A stretch of DNA of 64,000 nucleotides from Pogostemon cablin. Its lineage: Eukaryota; Streptophyta; Magnoliopsida; Lamiales; Lamiaceae. This document shows positions 15,101-28,005 of the stretch, in pieces. Numbering within the stretch: position 1 is the stretch's first letter; every line of letters starts with the position of its first letter. Under the pieces are notes generated by a model. The model saw only the letters and a list, made by a program, of their open reading frames with translations, was not told the DNA's origin and made no database searches. The position numbers and the translations under genes were made by a program. The DNA lies in NCBI GenBank assembly GCA_023678885.1, contig CM043005.1, positions 10,716,314-10,780,313 of the forward strand, in the 5' to 3' direction.

Positions 15101-15888
15101 GCACCTTTTCTCATTACGATCAACATTTCATTCGTTTTGATGCTGATTTCCTTCTTTTTGATGCTCATTTTCTCATTATGATAAATATTTCCTTTGTTTC
15201 GATGCATATTTCCTTCGTTTTGATTCTTATTTTCTCGTTACAATCTATGTTACCTTCATTTTGATGCATATTTCCTTCATTTTGATGCTCCTTTTCCCGT
15301 TACGATCAATATTTCCTTCGTTTCGATGCATATTTCTTTCATTTTTATGCTCATTTTCTCGTTACGATCAATATTTTCTTCGTTTCGATGCATATTTCCT
15401 TCATTTTGATGCACTTTTTCTAGTTACGATCAGCATTTCCTTCGTTTCGATGAATACTTACTTCATTTTGATGCTCCTTTTTTGTTACGATCAATATTTC
15501 ATACGTTACGATGCAGATTTCCTTCTTTTTTAAGCTCGTTTTCTCGTTATTATCAATGTTTCCTTTCTTTCGATGCATATTTCATTCATTTTGATGCTCC
15601 TTTTCTCATTACGATCAACATTTCATTCGATTCGATGCGTATTTCCTTCATTTTAATGCTAATTTTCTCGTTACGATCAATATTTCCTTCGTTTCGATGC
15701 ATATTTCCTTCATTTTGATTCTCCTTTTCTCGTTACGATCAACATTTCATTCGTTTCGATGCATATTTCCATCATTTTGATTTTGATTCTCATTTTCTCG
15801 TTACGACCAACATTTCCTTCTTTTCGATGCATATTTCCTTCATTTTAATGCTAATTTTCTCGTTACGATCAATATTTCCTTCGTTTCG
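12155..15888 (+). repeat. HOR of about 1,867 bp, two copies
   Basis: Matching variants recur at an offset of 1,866-1,870 bp: 12,155/14,021, 12,857/14,724, 13,121/14,991, 13,393/15,261 and 13,614/15,482. The unit is about 30 monomers and includes the shortened CATTTCATCG monomer and a 68-bp monomer. It is clearly related to the 1,821-bp unit immediately to the right and is probably its parent or sister form. The boundaries are set by the chosen anchor and are otherwise arbitrary. Confidence 0.78.
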
Positions 15889-17776
15889 ATGCATATTTCC
15901 TTCATTTTGATGCTCCTTTTCTTTTTACGATCAACATTTCATTCGTTTCGATGTAGATTTTCTTCTTTTTTATGCTCATTTTCTCGTTATGATCAATATT
16001 TCCTTTGTTTCGATGCATATTTCCTTCATTTTGATGCTCCTTTTCTCGTTACGATCAACATCTCCTTCGTTTCGATGAATATTTCCTTTATTTTGATGCT
16101 TCATTCCTTGTTACGATCAACATTTCATTCATTTCGATGTAGATTTCTTTCTTTTTTATGCTCGTTTTCTCGTTATGATCAATATTTCCTTTGTTTCGAT
16201 GCATATTTCCTTCTTTTTGATGCTCATTTTCTCATTATGATCATGTTTCCTTTGTTTCAATTCATATTTCTTTCATTTTGATAATCCTTTTCTCATTACG
16301 ATCAACATTTCCTTCATTTTGATGAATATTTCCTTCATTTTAATTCTCATTTTCTCGTTATTATCAATGTTTCCTTTCTTTCGATGCATATTTCATTCAT
16401 TTTGATGCTCCTTTTCTCATTACGATTAATATTTCCTTCGCTTTGATGCATATTTCCTTCATTTTAATGCTAATTTTCTCGTTACGATCAATATTTCCTT
16501 CGTTTCGATGCATATTTCCTTCATTTTGATGCTCCTTTTCTCGTTACGATCAACATTTCATCGTTTCGATGCATATTTCCATCATTTGGATTTTGATTCT
16601 CATTTTCTCGTTACGATCAATATTTCCTTCCTTCCGATGCATATTTTCCTTCATTTTAATGCTAATTTTCTCGTTACGATCAATAATTCCTTCGTTTCGA
16701 TGCATATTTCCTTAATTTTGATGCTCCTTTTCTTTTTACGATCATCATTTCATTCGTTTCGATGCAGATTTTTTTCTTTTTATGCTCGTTTTCTCGTTAT
16801 GATCAATATTTTCTTTGTTTCGATGAATATTCCTTCATTTTGATGCTCCTTTTCTCGTTACGATCAACATTTCCTTCGTTTCAATGAATAATTCCTTTAT
16901 TTTTATGCTTCTTTCCTTGTTACGATCAATATTTCATTCGTTTCGATGCAGATTTCCTTCTTTTTGATGCTAGTTTTCTCGTTATGATCAATATTTCCTT
17001 TGTTTCGATGCATATTTCCTTCTTTTTGATGCTTGTTTTCTCATTATGATCATGTTTTCTTTGTTTCAATGCATATTTCCTTCATTTTGATACTCTTTTT
17101 CTCATTACGATTAACATTTCCTTCGTTTTGATGAATATTTCCTTTATTTTAATTCTTATTTTCTCGTTACGATCAACATTTCCTTCGTTTCGATACATAT
17201 TTCCTTCATTTTGATGCTCCTTTTCTTGTTACGATCAACATTTTATTCATTTCGATGCAGATTTCCTTCTTTTTTATACTCGTTTTCTCATTACGATCAA
17301 TATTTCCTTGGTTTCGATTTATATTTACTTCGTTTTGATTCTCATTTTCTCGTTACGAATAATATTACCTTTGTTTCGATGCATATTTCCTTCATTTTGA
17401 TGCATCTTTTCTAATTACGATCAACATTTCATTAGTTTTGATGCAGATTCCCTTCTTTTTGATGCTCATTTTCTCATTATGATAAATATTTCCTTCGTTT
17501 CGATGAATATTTCCTTAATTTTAATGCTTATTTTCTCTTTACGATCAACATTTCCTTCGTTTCGATGCATATTTCCTTTATTTTGATTCTACTTTTCTTG
17601 TTACAATCAACATTTCATTCGTTTCGATGAAGATTTCTTTCTTTTTTGTGCTCGTTTCCTCATTATGATCAATATTTTCTTTTGTTTCGATGCATATTTC
17701 CTTCTTTTTGATGCTCGTTTTCTCATTATGATCATGTTTCCTTTGTTTCGATGCATATTTCCTTCATTTTGATATT

Positions 17777-17781
17777 CCTTT
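17777..17781. repeat. Left target-site duplication CCTTT
   Basis: CCTTT directly precedes the TGTCACG end of the insertion and recurs directly after its other end at 20,348-20,352. The uninterrupted HOR copies at 22,163, 23,984 and 25,806 have CCTTT only once at this place. Confidence 0.9.
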
Positions 17782-18772
17782 TGTCACGCCCCAACCCGCA
17801 GGCAGAACACGACAACCGCCACGTTAACCATAAATTTCGCGAAATGGGTGCACTCCACTCCACAAAGTTTATAGAAAACGTAAGGCTTGCTATCAAGTAC
17901 CTGTAGAATTGAACAACTGATAACTACGGGTACAACCCGAGGACATCATTACATAAAGTATCAACAAGGATTTACAAAGGTACAAAATACCACGATGTAA
18001 CTTAGTTTGAAGAAAATATACATGAGCGATGTAACATCGCGAAAGTACAAAAAGAACATCAAGGGGGATCACAAAATATAAAATATACAATCTCGCCAAT
18101 GGATCCGTCAATTTACATAAAAGAGAAAGTACCCAAAACCCCGATCGAATGATGAGCAAACGATAGGCAAACCTCCAACCAAAACGAATCAATAGCCTGA
18201 AAAGGAAGGAAATGATGGGGGTGAGCAAAACCACTAGCTCAGTGAGGTGATAAGCCGGTCACCCCAACCCTTATACGAAGCATGTACTCCCACTCGCGGT
18301 TCATAACATAAAATCCAATATTTCGTTCCACATCAATTATTATGTTTACTTAATATACAACTTAACAAAAATACAACCTATGAATGCATTTACAAATACA
18401 CAATTAGTTCAAACAAGATGATAACACATGAAAGACGCGTGGGTAGCCAATATCCTCCTCAAACTGATCTCTCCGTCGAGAGTCAGTCCAAGCCCGTCAC
18501 CGTTACTCTAGATAAAATGCACATTAATGTTCTTTCTCAACATGCCAAATGCTAAAGTTCACAATTCAATATCGATGTGAATACTTGAAATGAAAATATA
18601 TAAACATATATGACATGCATGTCCACACCGGTGACGTTGGCTGAGCCTACAATAGACTGATTCATCTAACGATCACCTTCCAAAGTATGAGTATTTGGCA
18701 AATGGACAGGTGCCCCGTTAGATCTAACTCACCCGGGTTTGCCAAGCCATGGGCAACTTGTTTGTCACTCTA

Positions 18773-18868
18773 ACTCACCCGAACCGCGACAATTCGGGCT
18801 ACTTAATCAATGTCGCTCCAACTCACCCGAACCGTGACCAATTCGGGCTACTTAACCTTGGTACCAGG
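18773..18868. repeat. 48-bp tandem repeat (x2) inside solo LTR
   Basis: ACTCACCCGAACCG followed by an ATTCGGGCTACTTAA motif occurs at 18,773 and again at 18,821. A degenerate third occurrence of the first part (TAACTCACCCGGG) lies near 18,725. It is non-coding. Confidence 0.75.
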
Positions 18869-19535
18869 TATACATATGCATATGCATCATAAGATGAATA
18901 ACGACTCAAGTTAGAGTCTAAATGGCACACATGAATAACCAGAAATCAATCTGCAAATAATTCGCAATAAAGACTATCAAATATCGAGCCGGCAAGGCTC
19001 TTCAACATAAGTTAAAAATCAACAATACCCATATGAAATAATATAAGATAATCAATGGACCATCTTAGGCCAATCAGGCTCTTACTAGAACAATCGAGCC
19101 AATCAGACTCTTTACCACATAACACACTACCAAAATAATTTTGTTATCAATTAACTAAAAATTAAATGAATGCAAATTTAACGAGGGTCCACACTTCCCA
19201 CAAGAGAAGGCGTTCCCGAATTATCAACTCACAAGGAAGTGATTAACTCTCTCCGGAGTCTGAAGTAGTTCCTTTGGCCTTCATCGACGGTTCTTTACTT
19301 AGAAAGGAGATGAGCAATTAAAGACAAATCAAATATAACTAACTATTAGCGGTAACATCGTCTTTCATTGTCAAAATAAATCTTAATCGAGCTTGAGCGA
19401 GTCGATATTAAATAAGAACAGCCCGTATCTCCTCAACATCATCTCCCAATCTCACATAACCCGTTTCAGATCATTTCTTAAACAAAACGATAGGAAGTAA
19501 ATTTGAATTCGACATAACTGTTCTGAAATTTCCAG

Positions 19536-19872
19536 CTAGCGGCAGTTTACAAGAAAAATCATAACTAATTGTAGAAAAATCGAATCATGGTGTTTCAAGT
19601 GGCTACAGAAAGCTAACACGTTCAGCTACATACAGAAATTAAGTTTGTAAACTTCTGAGGTCAGTAGCTATGTCAAAATCAGTTCGAACAGCAGCTGCGA
19701 ATTACCTAGCAGCAGTTTACGAGAAAAATCATAACTAATTGTAGAAAAATCGGATGGAGGCGTTTCAGGTGGCTACGGAAAGCTAACGAGTTCAGCTACG
19801 TATAGAAATTGAGTTTACAAATTTCAGAGATCAATAGCTATGTCGAAAGTAGTTCGAACAGTAGCTACGAAT
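19536..19872. repeat. 170-bp tandem duplication inside solo LTR
   Basis: Two adjacent units share GCAGTTTAC and AGAAAAATCATAACTAATTG at an offset of 170 bp (19,541 and 19,711). Both end with a GTTCGAACAG-type segment (19,683 and 19,853). The copies differ at many single bases, so the duplication is older than the flanking satellite HOR copies are from one another. It has no coding potential. Confidence 0.85.
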
Positions 19873-20090
19873 TTCCTCATATAAGGAAGAAAACCCAACA
19901 AAATCACAAAATCTTGGAGAAAGGAAGCTTAATTAACCTATTACTTACCTCAAAACAACTTAGAAACCACCTAGGATGAGGGTTGTAAGGGAGAATTTGA
20001 TCAACAAGGGTTTCTCCTCTTCACTCTCTTCTTTCCCCTCTTTTGTTCTTCTCACTTTTCTTCTCCCGTACTCTTCTTTCTTTCTTTTCT

Positions 20091-20100
20091 TTTTTTTATA
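20091..20100 (-). promoter_or_regulatory. Possible TATA box of the solo LTR (minus strand)
   Basis: On the minus strand this reads TATAAAAAAA, about 250 bp inside the 20,347 end and followed downstream by a long purine-rich leader (positions 20,090 down to about 20,010). The placement suits an LTR U3/R promoter if the LTR is read on the minus strand. The T-run on the + strand makes a chance match possible. Confidence 0.35.
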
Positions 20101-20163
20101 TGTGTTGAGGCTATTAGAATGGGCTGGGCTTATTTCCATGTTATGCCATTTAAGTGGGCTGGA

Positions 20164-20330
20164 CTTGGGCCAAATAAATAAATAAATAGGTTTTGGGCTC
20201 TAAAAACAAATCTAGGTCAACTTGGGCCAAAAATAAATAAATAGGTTTTGGGCTTTAAAAACAAATCTAGGTCAACTTGGGCCAAAAATAAATAAATAGG
20301 TTTTGGGCTTTCTAAAAAAAATAATCTAGT
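20164..20330. repeat. 55-57-bp tandem repeat (x3) near solo-LTR end
   Basis: Three units contain CTTGGGCCAAA, an AATAAATAAATAGG stretch, TTTTGGGCT and AACAAATCTAGG. The AATAGG anchor is at 20,185, 20,240 and 20,295. The third unit decays near 20,320. GGGCC/GGGCT words are frequent in plant promoters; any function here is inference. Confidence 0.85.
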
Positions 20331-20347
20331 TAGGCTAAGATATTATA

Positions 20348-20352
20348 CCTTT
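20348..20352. repeat. Right target-site duplication CCTTT
   Basis: This is the second copy of the CCTTT target. After it the interrupted HOR unit resumes with TCTCATTACG, exactly as in the intact copies. Confidence 0.9.
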
Positions 20353-23300
20353 TCTCATTACGATCAACATTTCATTCGTTTTGATGAATATTTCCTTCAT
20401 TTTAATTCTAATTTTCTCGTTACGATCAACATTTCCTTCGTTTCGATGCATATTTCCTTAATTTTGATGCTCCTTTTATTGTTACGATCAACATTTTATT
20501 CGTTTCGATGCAGATTTCCTTCTTTTTTATACTCGTTTTCTCATTACGATCAATATTTCCTTGGTTTCGATGCATATTTACTTCGTTTTGATTCTCATTT
20601 TCTCGTTACGATCAATATTACCTTCGTTTCGATGCATATTTCCTTCAATTTGATGCACCTTTTCTCATTACGATCAACATTTCATTCGTTTTTATGCAGA
20701 TTTCCTTCGTTTCGATGCATATTTCATTCGTTTTGATTCTTATTTTCTCGTTACAATCTATGTTACCTTTGTTTCGATGCATATTTCCTTCATTTTGATG
20801 CTCCTTTTTCCGTTACGATCAAAATTTCCTTCGTTTCGATGCATATTTCTTTCATTTTGATGCTCATTTTCTCGTTACGATCAATATTTTCTTCATTTCG
20901 ATGCATATTTCCTTCATTTTGATGCTCCTTTTCTCGTTACGATCAACATTTCATCGTTTCGATGCATATTTCCATCATTTGGATTTTAATTCTCATTTTC
21001 TCGTTATGATCAATATTTCCTTCCTTTCGATGCATATTTCCTTCATTTTAATGCTAATTTTCTCGTTACGATCAATAATTCCTTCGTTTCGATGCATATT
21101 TCCTTAATTTTGATGCTCCTTTTCTTTTTACGATCATCATTTCATTCGTTTCGATGCAGATTTTTTTCTTTTTATGCTCGTTTTCTCGTTATGATCAATA
21201 TTTTCTTTGTTTCGATGAATATTCCTTCATTTTGATGCTCCTTTTCTCGTTACGATCAACATTTCCTTCGTTTCAATGAATAATTCCTTTATTTTTATGC
21301 TTCTTTCCTTGTTACGATCAATATTTCATTCGTTTCGATGCAGATTTCCTTCTTTTTGATGCTAGTTTTCTCGTTATGATCAATATTTCCTTTGTTTCGA
21401 TGCATATTTCCTTCTTTTTGATGCTTGTTTTCTCATTATGATCATGTTTCCTTTGTTTCAATGCATATTTCCTTCATTTTGATACTCTTTTTCTCATTAC
21501 GATCAACATTTCCTTCGTTTTGATGAATATTTCCTTTATTTTAATTCTTATTTTCTCGTTACGATCAACATTTCCTTCGTTTCGATACATATTTCCTTAA
21601 TTTTGATGCTCCTTTTCTTGTTACGATCAACATTTTATTCATTTCGATGCAGATTTCCTTATTTTTTATACTCGTTTTCTCATTACGATCAATATTTCCT
21701 TGGTTTCGATTTATATTTACTTCGTTTTGATTCTCATTTTCTCGTTACGAATAATATTACCTTTGTTTCGATGCATATTTCCTTCATTTTGATGCATATT
21801 TTCTCATTACGATCAACATTTCATTAGTTTTGATGCAGATTCCCTTCTTTTTGATGCTCATTTTCTCATTATGATAAATATTTCCTTCGTTTCGATGAAT
21901 ATTTCCTTAATTTTAATGCTTATTTTCTCTTTACGATCAACATTTCCTTCGTTTCGATGCATATTTCCTTTATTTTGATTCTACTTTTCTTGTTACAATC
22001 AACATTTCATTCGTTTCGATGAAGATTTCTTTCTTTTTTATGCTCGTTTCCTCATTATGATCAATATTTTCCTTTGTTTCGATGCATATTTCCTTCTTTT
22101 TGATGCTCGTTTTCTCATTATGATCATATTTCCTTTGTTTCGATGCATATTTCCTTCATTTTGATATTCCTTTTCTCATTACGATCAACATTTCATTCGT
22201 TTTGATGAATATTTCCTTCATTTTAATTCTAATTTTCTCGTTACGATCAACATTTCCTTCGTTTCGATGCATATTTCCTTAATTTTGATGCTCCTTTTAT
22301 TGTTACGATCAACATTTTATTCGTTTCGATGCAGATTTCCTTCTTTTTTATACTCGTTTTCTCATTACGATCAATATTTCCTTGGTTTCGATGCATATTT
22401 ACTTCGTTTTGATTCTCATTTTCTCGTTACGATCAATATTACCTTCGTTTCGATGCATATTTCCTTCAATTTGATGCACCTTTTCTCATTACGATCAACA
22501 TTTCATTCGTTTTTATGCAGATTTCCTTCGTTTCGATGCATATTTCATTCGTTTTGATTCTTATTTTCTCGTTACAATCTATGTTACCTTTGTTTCGATG
22601 CATATTTCCTTCATTTTGATGCTTCTTTTTCCGTTACGATCAAAATTTCCTTCGTTTCGATGCATATTTCTTTCATTTTGATGCTCATTTTCTCGTTACG
22701 ATCAATATTTTCTTCATTTCGATGCATATTTCCTTCATTTTGATGCTCCTTTTCTCGTTACGATCAACATTTCATCGTTTCGATGCATATTTCCATCATT
22801 TGGATTTTGATTCTCATCTTCTCGTTACGATCAATATTTCCTTCCTTTCGATGCATATTTCCTTCATTTTAATGCTAATTTTCTCGTTACGATCAATAAT
22901 TCCTTCGTTTCGATGCATATTTCCTTAATTTTGATGCTCCTTTTCTTTTTACGATCATCATTTCATTCGTTTCGATGCAGATTTTTTTCTTTTTATGCTC
23001 GTTTTCTCGTTATGATCAATATTTTCTTTGTTTCGATGAATATTCCTTCATTTTGATGCTCCTTTTCTCGTTACGATCAACATTTCCTTCGTTTCAATGA
23101 ATAATTCCTTTATTTTTATGCTTCTTTCCTTGTTACGATCAATATTTCATTCGTTTCGATGCAGATTTCCTTCTTTTTGATGCTAGTTTTCTCGTTATGA
23201 TCAATATTTCCTTTGTTTCGATGCATATTTCCTTCTTTTTGATGCTTGTTTTCTCATTATGATCATGTTTCCTTTGTTTCAATGCATATTTCCTTCATTT

Positions 23301-26300
23301 TGATACTCTTTTTCTCATTACGATCAACATTTCCTTCGTTTTGATGAATATTTCCTTTATTTTAATTCTTATTTTCTCGTTACGATCAACATTTCCTTCG
23401 TTTCGATACATATTTCCTTCATTTTGATGCTCCTTTTCTTGTTACGATCAACATTTTATTCATTTCGATGCAGATTTCCTTCTTTTTTATACTCGTTTTC
23501 TCATTACGATCAATATTTCCTTGGTTTCGATTTATATTTACTTCGTTTTGATTCTCATTTTCTCGTTACGAATAATATTACCTTTGTTTCGATGCATATT
23601 TCCTTCATTTTGATGCATCTTTTCTTATTGCGATCAACATTTCATTAGTTTTGATGCAGATTCCCTTCTTTTTGATGCTCATTTTCTCATTATGATAAAT
23701 ATTTCCTTCGTTTCGATAAATATTTCCTTAATTTTAATGCTTATCTTCTCTTTACGATCAACATTTCCTTCGTTTCGATGCATATTTCCATTATTTTGAT
23801 TCTACTTTTCTTGTTACAATCAACATTTCATTCGTTTCGATGAAGATTTCTTTCTTTTTTATGCTCGTTTCCTCATTATGATCAATATTTTCCTTTGTTT
23901 CGATGCATATTTCCTTCTTTTTGATGCTCGTTTTCTCATTATGATCATGTTTCCTTTGTTTCGATGCATATTTCCTTCATTTTGATATTCCTTTTCTCAT
24001 TACGATCAACATTTCATTCGTTTTGATGAATATTTCCTTCATTTTAATTCTAATTTTCTCGTTACGATCAACATTTCCTTCGTTTCGATGCATATTTCCT
24101 TAATTTTGATGCTCCTTTTATTGTTACGATCAACATTTTATTCGTTTCGATGCAGATTTCCTTCTTTTTTATACTCGTTTTCTCATTACGATCAATATTT
24201 CCTTGGTTTCGATGTATATTTACTTCGTTTTGATTCTCATTTTCTCGTTATGATCAATATTACCTTCGTTTCGATGCATATTTCCTTCAATTTGATGCAC
24301 CTTTTCTCATTACGATCAACATTTCATTCGTTTTTATGCAGATTTCCTTCGTTTCGATGCATATTTCATTCGTTTTGATTCTTATTTTCTCGTTACAATC
24401 TATGTTACCTTTGTTTCAATGCATATTTCCTTCATTTTGATGCTCCTTTTTCCGTTACGATCAAAATTTCCTTCGTTTCGATGCATATTTCTTTCATTTT
24501 GATGCTCATTTTCTCGTTACGATCAATATTTTCTTCATTTCGATGCATATTTCCTTCATTTTGATGATCCTTTTCTCGTTACGATCAACATTTCATTGTT
24601 TCGATGCATATTTCCATCATTTGGATTTTGATTCTCATTTTCTCGTTACGATCAATATTTCCTTCCTTTCGATGCATATTTCCTTCATTTTAATGCTAAT
24701 TTTCTCGTTACGATCAATAATTCCTTCGTTTCGATGCATATTTCCTTAATTTTGATGCTCCTTTTCTTTTTTACGATCATCATTTCATTCGTTTCGATGC
24801 AGATTTTTTTCTTTTTATGCTCGTTTTCTCGTTATGATCAATATTTTCTTTGTTTCGATGAATATTCCTTCATTTTGATGCTCCTTTTCTCGTTACGATC
24901 AACATTTCCTTCGTTTCAATGAATAATTCCTTTATTTTTATGCTTCTTTCCTTGTTACGATCAATATTTCATTCGTTTCGATGCAGATTTCCTTCTTTTT
25001 GATGCTAGTTTTCTCGTTATGATCAATATTTCCTTTGTTTCGATGCATATTTCCTTCTTTTTGATGCTTGTTTTCTCATTATGATCATGTTTCCTTTGTT
25101 TCAATGCATATTTCCTTCATTTTGATACTCTTTTTCTCATTACGATCAACATTTCCTTCGTTTTGATGAATATTTCCTTTATTTTAATTCTTATTTTCTC
25201 GTTACGATCAACATTTCCTTCGTTTCGATACATATTTCCTTCATTTTGATGCTCCTTTTCTTGTTACGATCAACATTTTATTCATTTCGATGCAGATTTC
25301 CTTCTTTTTTATACTCGTTTTCTCATTACGATCAATATTTCCTTGGTTTCGATTTATATTTACTTCGTTTTGATTCTCATTTTCTCGTTACGAATAATAT
25401 TACCTTTGTTTCGATGCATATTTCCTTCATTTTGATGCATCTTTTCTCATTACGATCAACATTTCATTAGTTTTGATGCAGATTCCCTTCTTTTTGATGC
25501 TCATTTTCTCATTATGATAAATATTTCCTTCGTTTCGATGAATATTTCCTTAATTTTAATGCTTATCTTCTCTTTACGATCAACATTTCCTTCGTTTCGA
25601 TGCATATTTCCTTTATTTTGATTCTACTTTTCTTGTTACAATCAACATTTCATTCGTTTCGATGAAGATTTCTTTCTTTTTTATGCTCGTTTCCTCATTA
25701 TGATCAATATTTTCCTTTGTTTCGATGCATATTTCCTTCTTTTTGATGCTCGTTTTCTCATTATGATCATGTTTCCTTTGTTTCGATGCATATTTCCTTC
25801 ATTTTGATATTCCTTTTCTCATTACGATCAACATTTCATTCGTTTTGATGAATATTTCCTTCATTTTAATTCTAATTTTCTCGTTACGATCAACATTTCC
25901 TTCGTTTCGATGCATATTTCCTTAATTTTGATGCTCCTTTTATTGTTACGATCAACATTTTATTCGTTTCGATGCAGATTTCCTTTTTTTTTATACTCGT
26001 TTTCTCATTACGATCAATATTTCCTTGGTTTCGATGCATATTTACTTCGTTTTGATTCTCATTTTCTCGTTACGATCAATATTACCTTCGATTCGATGCA
26101 TATTTCCTTCAATTTAATGCACCTTTTCTCATTACGATCAACATTTCATTCGTTTTTATGCAGATTTCCTTCGTTTCGATGCATATTTCATTCGTTTTGA
26201 TTCTTATTTTCTCGTTACAATCTATGTTACCTTTGTTTCGATGCATATTTCCTTCATTTTGATGCTCCTTTTTCCGTTACGATCAAAATTTCCTTCGTTT

Positions 26301-28005
26301 CGATGCATATTTCTTTCATTTTGATGCTCATTTTCTCGTTACGATCAATATTTTCTTTATTTCGATGCATATTTCCTTCATTTTGATGCACTTTTTCTAG
26401 TTACGATCAGAATTTCCTTCGTTTCGATGAATACTTACTTCATTTTGATGCTCCTTTTTTGTTACGATCAACATTTCATTCATTTCGATGCAGATTTACT
26501 TCTTTTTTAGGCTCGTTTTCTCGTTATTATCAATGTTTCCTTTCTTTCGATGCATATTTAATTCATTTTGATGCTCATTTTCTCATTATGATCAACATTT
26601 CCTTTGTTTCGATGCATATTTCCTTCATTTTAATGCTAATTTTATCCTTACGATCAATATTTTCTTCATTTCGATGCATATTTCCTTCATTTTGATGCTT
26701 CTTTTCTTGCTATGTTCAATATTTTATTCGTTTCGATACATATTTCCTTCTTTTTGTTGATCATTTTTTCGTTAGGATCAATGTTTCCTTTGTTTCGATG
26801 AATATTTCCTTCATTTTGATGCTCCTTTTCTCATTACGATCAACATTTCCAACGTTTTGATGCATATTTCCTTCATTTTAATGCTCATTTTCTCGTTACG
26901 ATCAACATTTCATTCGTTTCGATGTAGAATTCCTTCTTCTTGATGCTCGTTTTCTCATTATGATCAATGTTTCCTTTGTTTCGATGCATATTTCTTTCAT
27001 TTTAATGCTCCTTTTATCGTTACGGTCAATATTTCCTTCGTTTTGATGAATATTTCCTTCATTTTAATGCTCATTTTCTCATTACGATCAACATTTCCTT
27101 TGTTTCGATGCATATTTCCTTCATTTTGATGCTCATTTTCTTGTTACATCAACATTACCTATGTTTTAATGCATATTTTCTTCGTTTTCATTCTCATTTT
27201 CTCGTTTCGATCAATATTACCTTCGTTTCGATGCATATTTTCCTTCATTTTGATGCGCCTTTTCTTGTTACGATTAACATTTCATTCGTTTCGATGCATA
27301 TTTACATCATTTTGATTTTGATGCTCATTTTCTCGTTACGATCAAGATTTTCTTCGTTTCGATGCATATTTCATTCATTTTGATGCATTTTTTATCGTTA
27401 CGATCAGCATTTCCTTCTTTTCGATGCATATTTACTCATTTTGATGCTTCTTTTCTTTTTACGATCAACATTTCATTCGTTTCGATGCAGATTTCCTTCT
27501 TTTTTATGCTCGTTTTTTTGTTACGGTCAATATTTCCTTTGGTTTGATGCATATTCCTTCGTTTAATTCTTATTTTCTCGTTACGATCAACATTTCCTTC
27601 ATTTCGATGCATATTTCCTTCATTTTGATGCTCCTTTTCTCGTTACGATCAACATTTCCTTCATTTCGACGCATATTTCCTTAATTTTGATGCTCCTTTT
27701 CTCGTTACGATCAACATTTCCTTGGTTTTGACGCATATTTCCTTCATTTTGATGCTCATTTTCCCGTTACGATCAATCTTCCTTCATTTCGATGCATATA
27801 TACTTCATTTTAATGTTCCTTTTCTTGTTACGATCAATATTTCATTCGTTTCGATGCAAATTTCCTACTTTTTGATGCTCGTTTTCTCGTTATAATCAAT
27901 ATTTCCTTTGTTTTGATGCATATTTCCTTCGTTTTGATTCTTATTTTCTCGTTACGATCAATTTTACCTTCGTATCGATGCATATTTCCTTCATTTTGAT
28001 GCTCA

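Larger units (their letters stand above)
1..17781 (+). repeat. 62-bp satellite array, left block
   Basis: This is an uninterrupted head-to-tail array of a roughly 62-bp monomer and it continues beyond the left edge. Each monomer holds three related units: GATCAACATTTCCTTCGTTT, GATGCATATTTCCTTCATTT and GATGCTCCTTTTCTCGTT, the last being the most diverged. Recurrent monomer types differ at fixed places, for example GCATATTTCCTTCATTTT, GCAGATTTCCTTCTTTTT and GAATATTTCCTTCATTTTAATG. Some monomers gain 6 bp by doubling TTTTGA (near 841-850 and 3,140), and others lose a few bases (CATTTCATCG near 5,539). No gene is seen. Every open frame here is a by-product of the repeat: 62 is not divisible by 3, so three monomers give a 62-codon pseudo-period in all frames. 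Recognition of the repeat is certain; its chromosomal location (centromeric, pericentromeric or subtelomeric) is unknown. Confidence 0.97.
17782..20347 (-). mobile_element. Solo-LTR-like insertion, 2,566 bp, 5-bp TSD
   Basis: Non-satellite sequence begins TGTCACGCC and ends GATATTATA, and it is flanked by the 5-bp duplication CCTTT. Comparison with the empty site at 22,163 fixes both ends to the base. A 5-bp TSD, a TG start on the + strand and no terminal inverted repeat fit an LTR. No second copy of the ends, PBS, Gag or Pol is seen inside, so a solo LTR of a long-LTR element is the best reading. The minus strand may be the sense strand. Read that way the element ends GGCGTGACA, a common plant LTR end, and it has TATAAAAAAA about 250 bp from its start. 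Its start is then TA rather than the canonical TG, perhaps through a point mutation. A non-autonomous element with unrecognised LTRs is less likely. The interior holds three small tandem repeats, listed separately. Confidence 0.8.
16500..26356 (+). repeat. HOR of 1,821 bp, four copies, one split by a solo LTR
   Basis: Four copies of a 1,821-1,822-bp unit (about 29 monomers) lie in tandem. The unit-start anchor is at 16,508, 20,901, 22,722 and 24,543. The GATATTCC anchor is at 17,771, 22,163, 23,984 and 25,806. The first interval exceeds 1,821 bp by exactly 2,571 bp, which is the 2,566-bp insertion plus its 5-bp target duplication. Copies 2-4 are nearly identical by eye. Copy 4 has one extra T in a T-run near 24,770. 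Homology to the unit stops near 26,385. This is the most homogenised part of the left half. Confidence 0.9.

Noticed and set aside
17893..18234. A 113-codon minus-strand frame within the solo LTR, hydrophobic and with several possible membrane segments
   Set aside because: It lies in LTR sequence with no known domain, and hydrophobicity is a common result of T-rich codons. A splice-acceptor-like TTTTCAGG near its start suggests transcript structure, not a protein. It is not supported as a gene.
19976..20185. A 69-codon plus-strand frame in the solo LTR
   Set aside because: It translates a pyrimidine-rich low-complexity stretch and the start of the 55-bp repeat, with no domain.
17782..20347. 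Helitron, MITE or other DNA transposon as the source of the 2.57-kb insertion
   Set aside because: There is a 5-bp TSD, no terminal inverted repeat, no CTRR end and no insertion between A and T. An LTR fits better.
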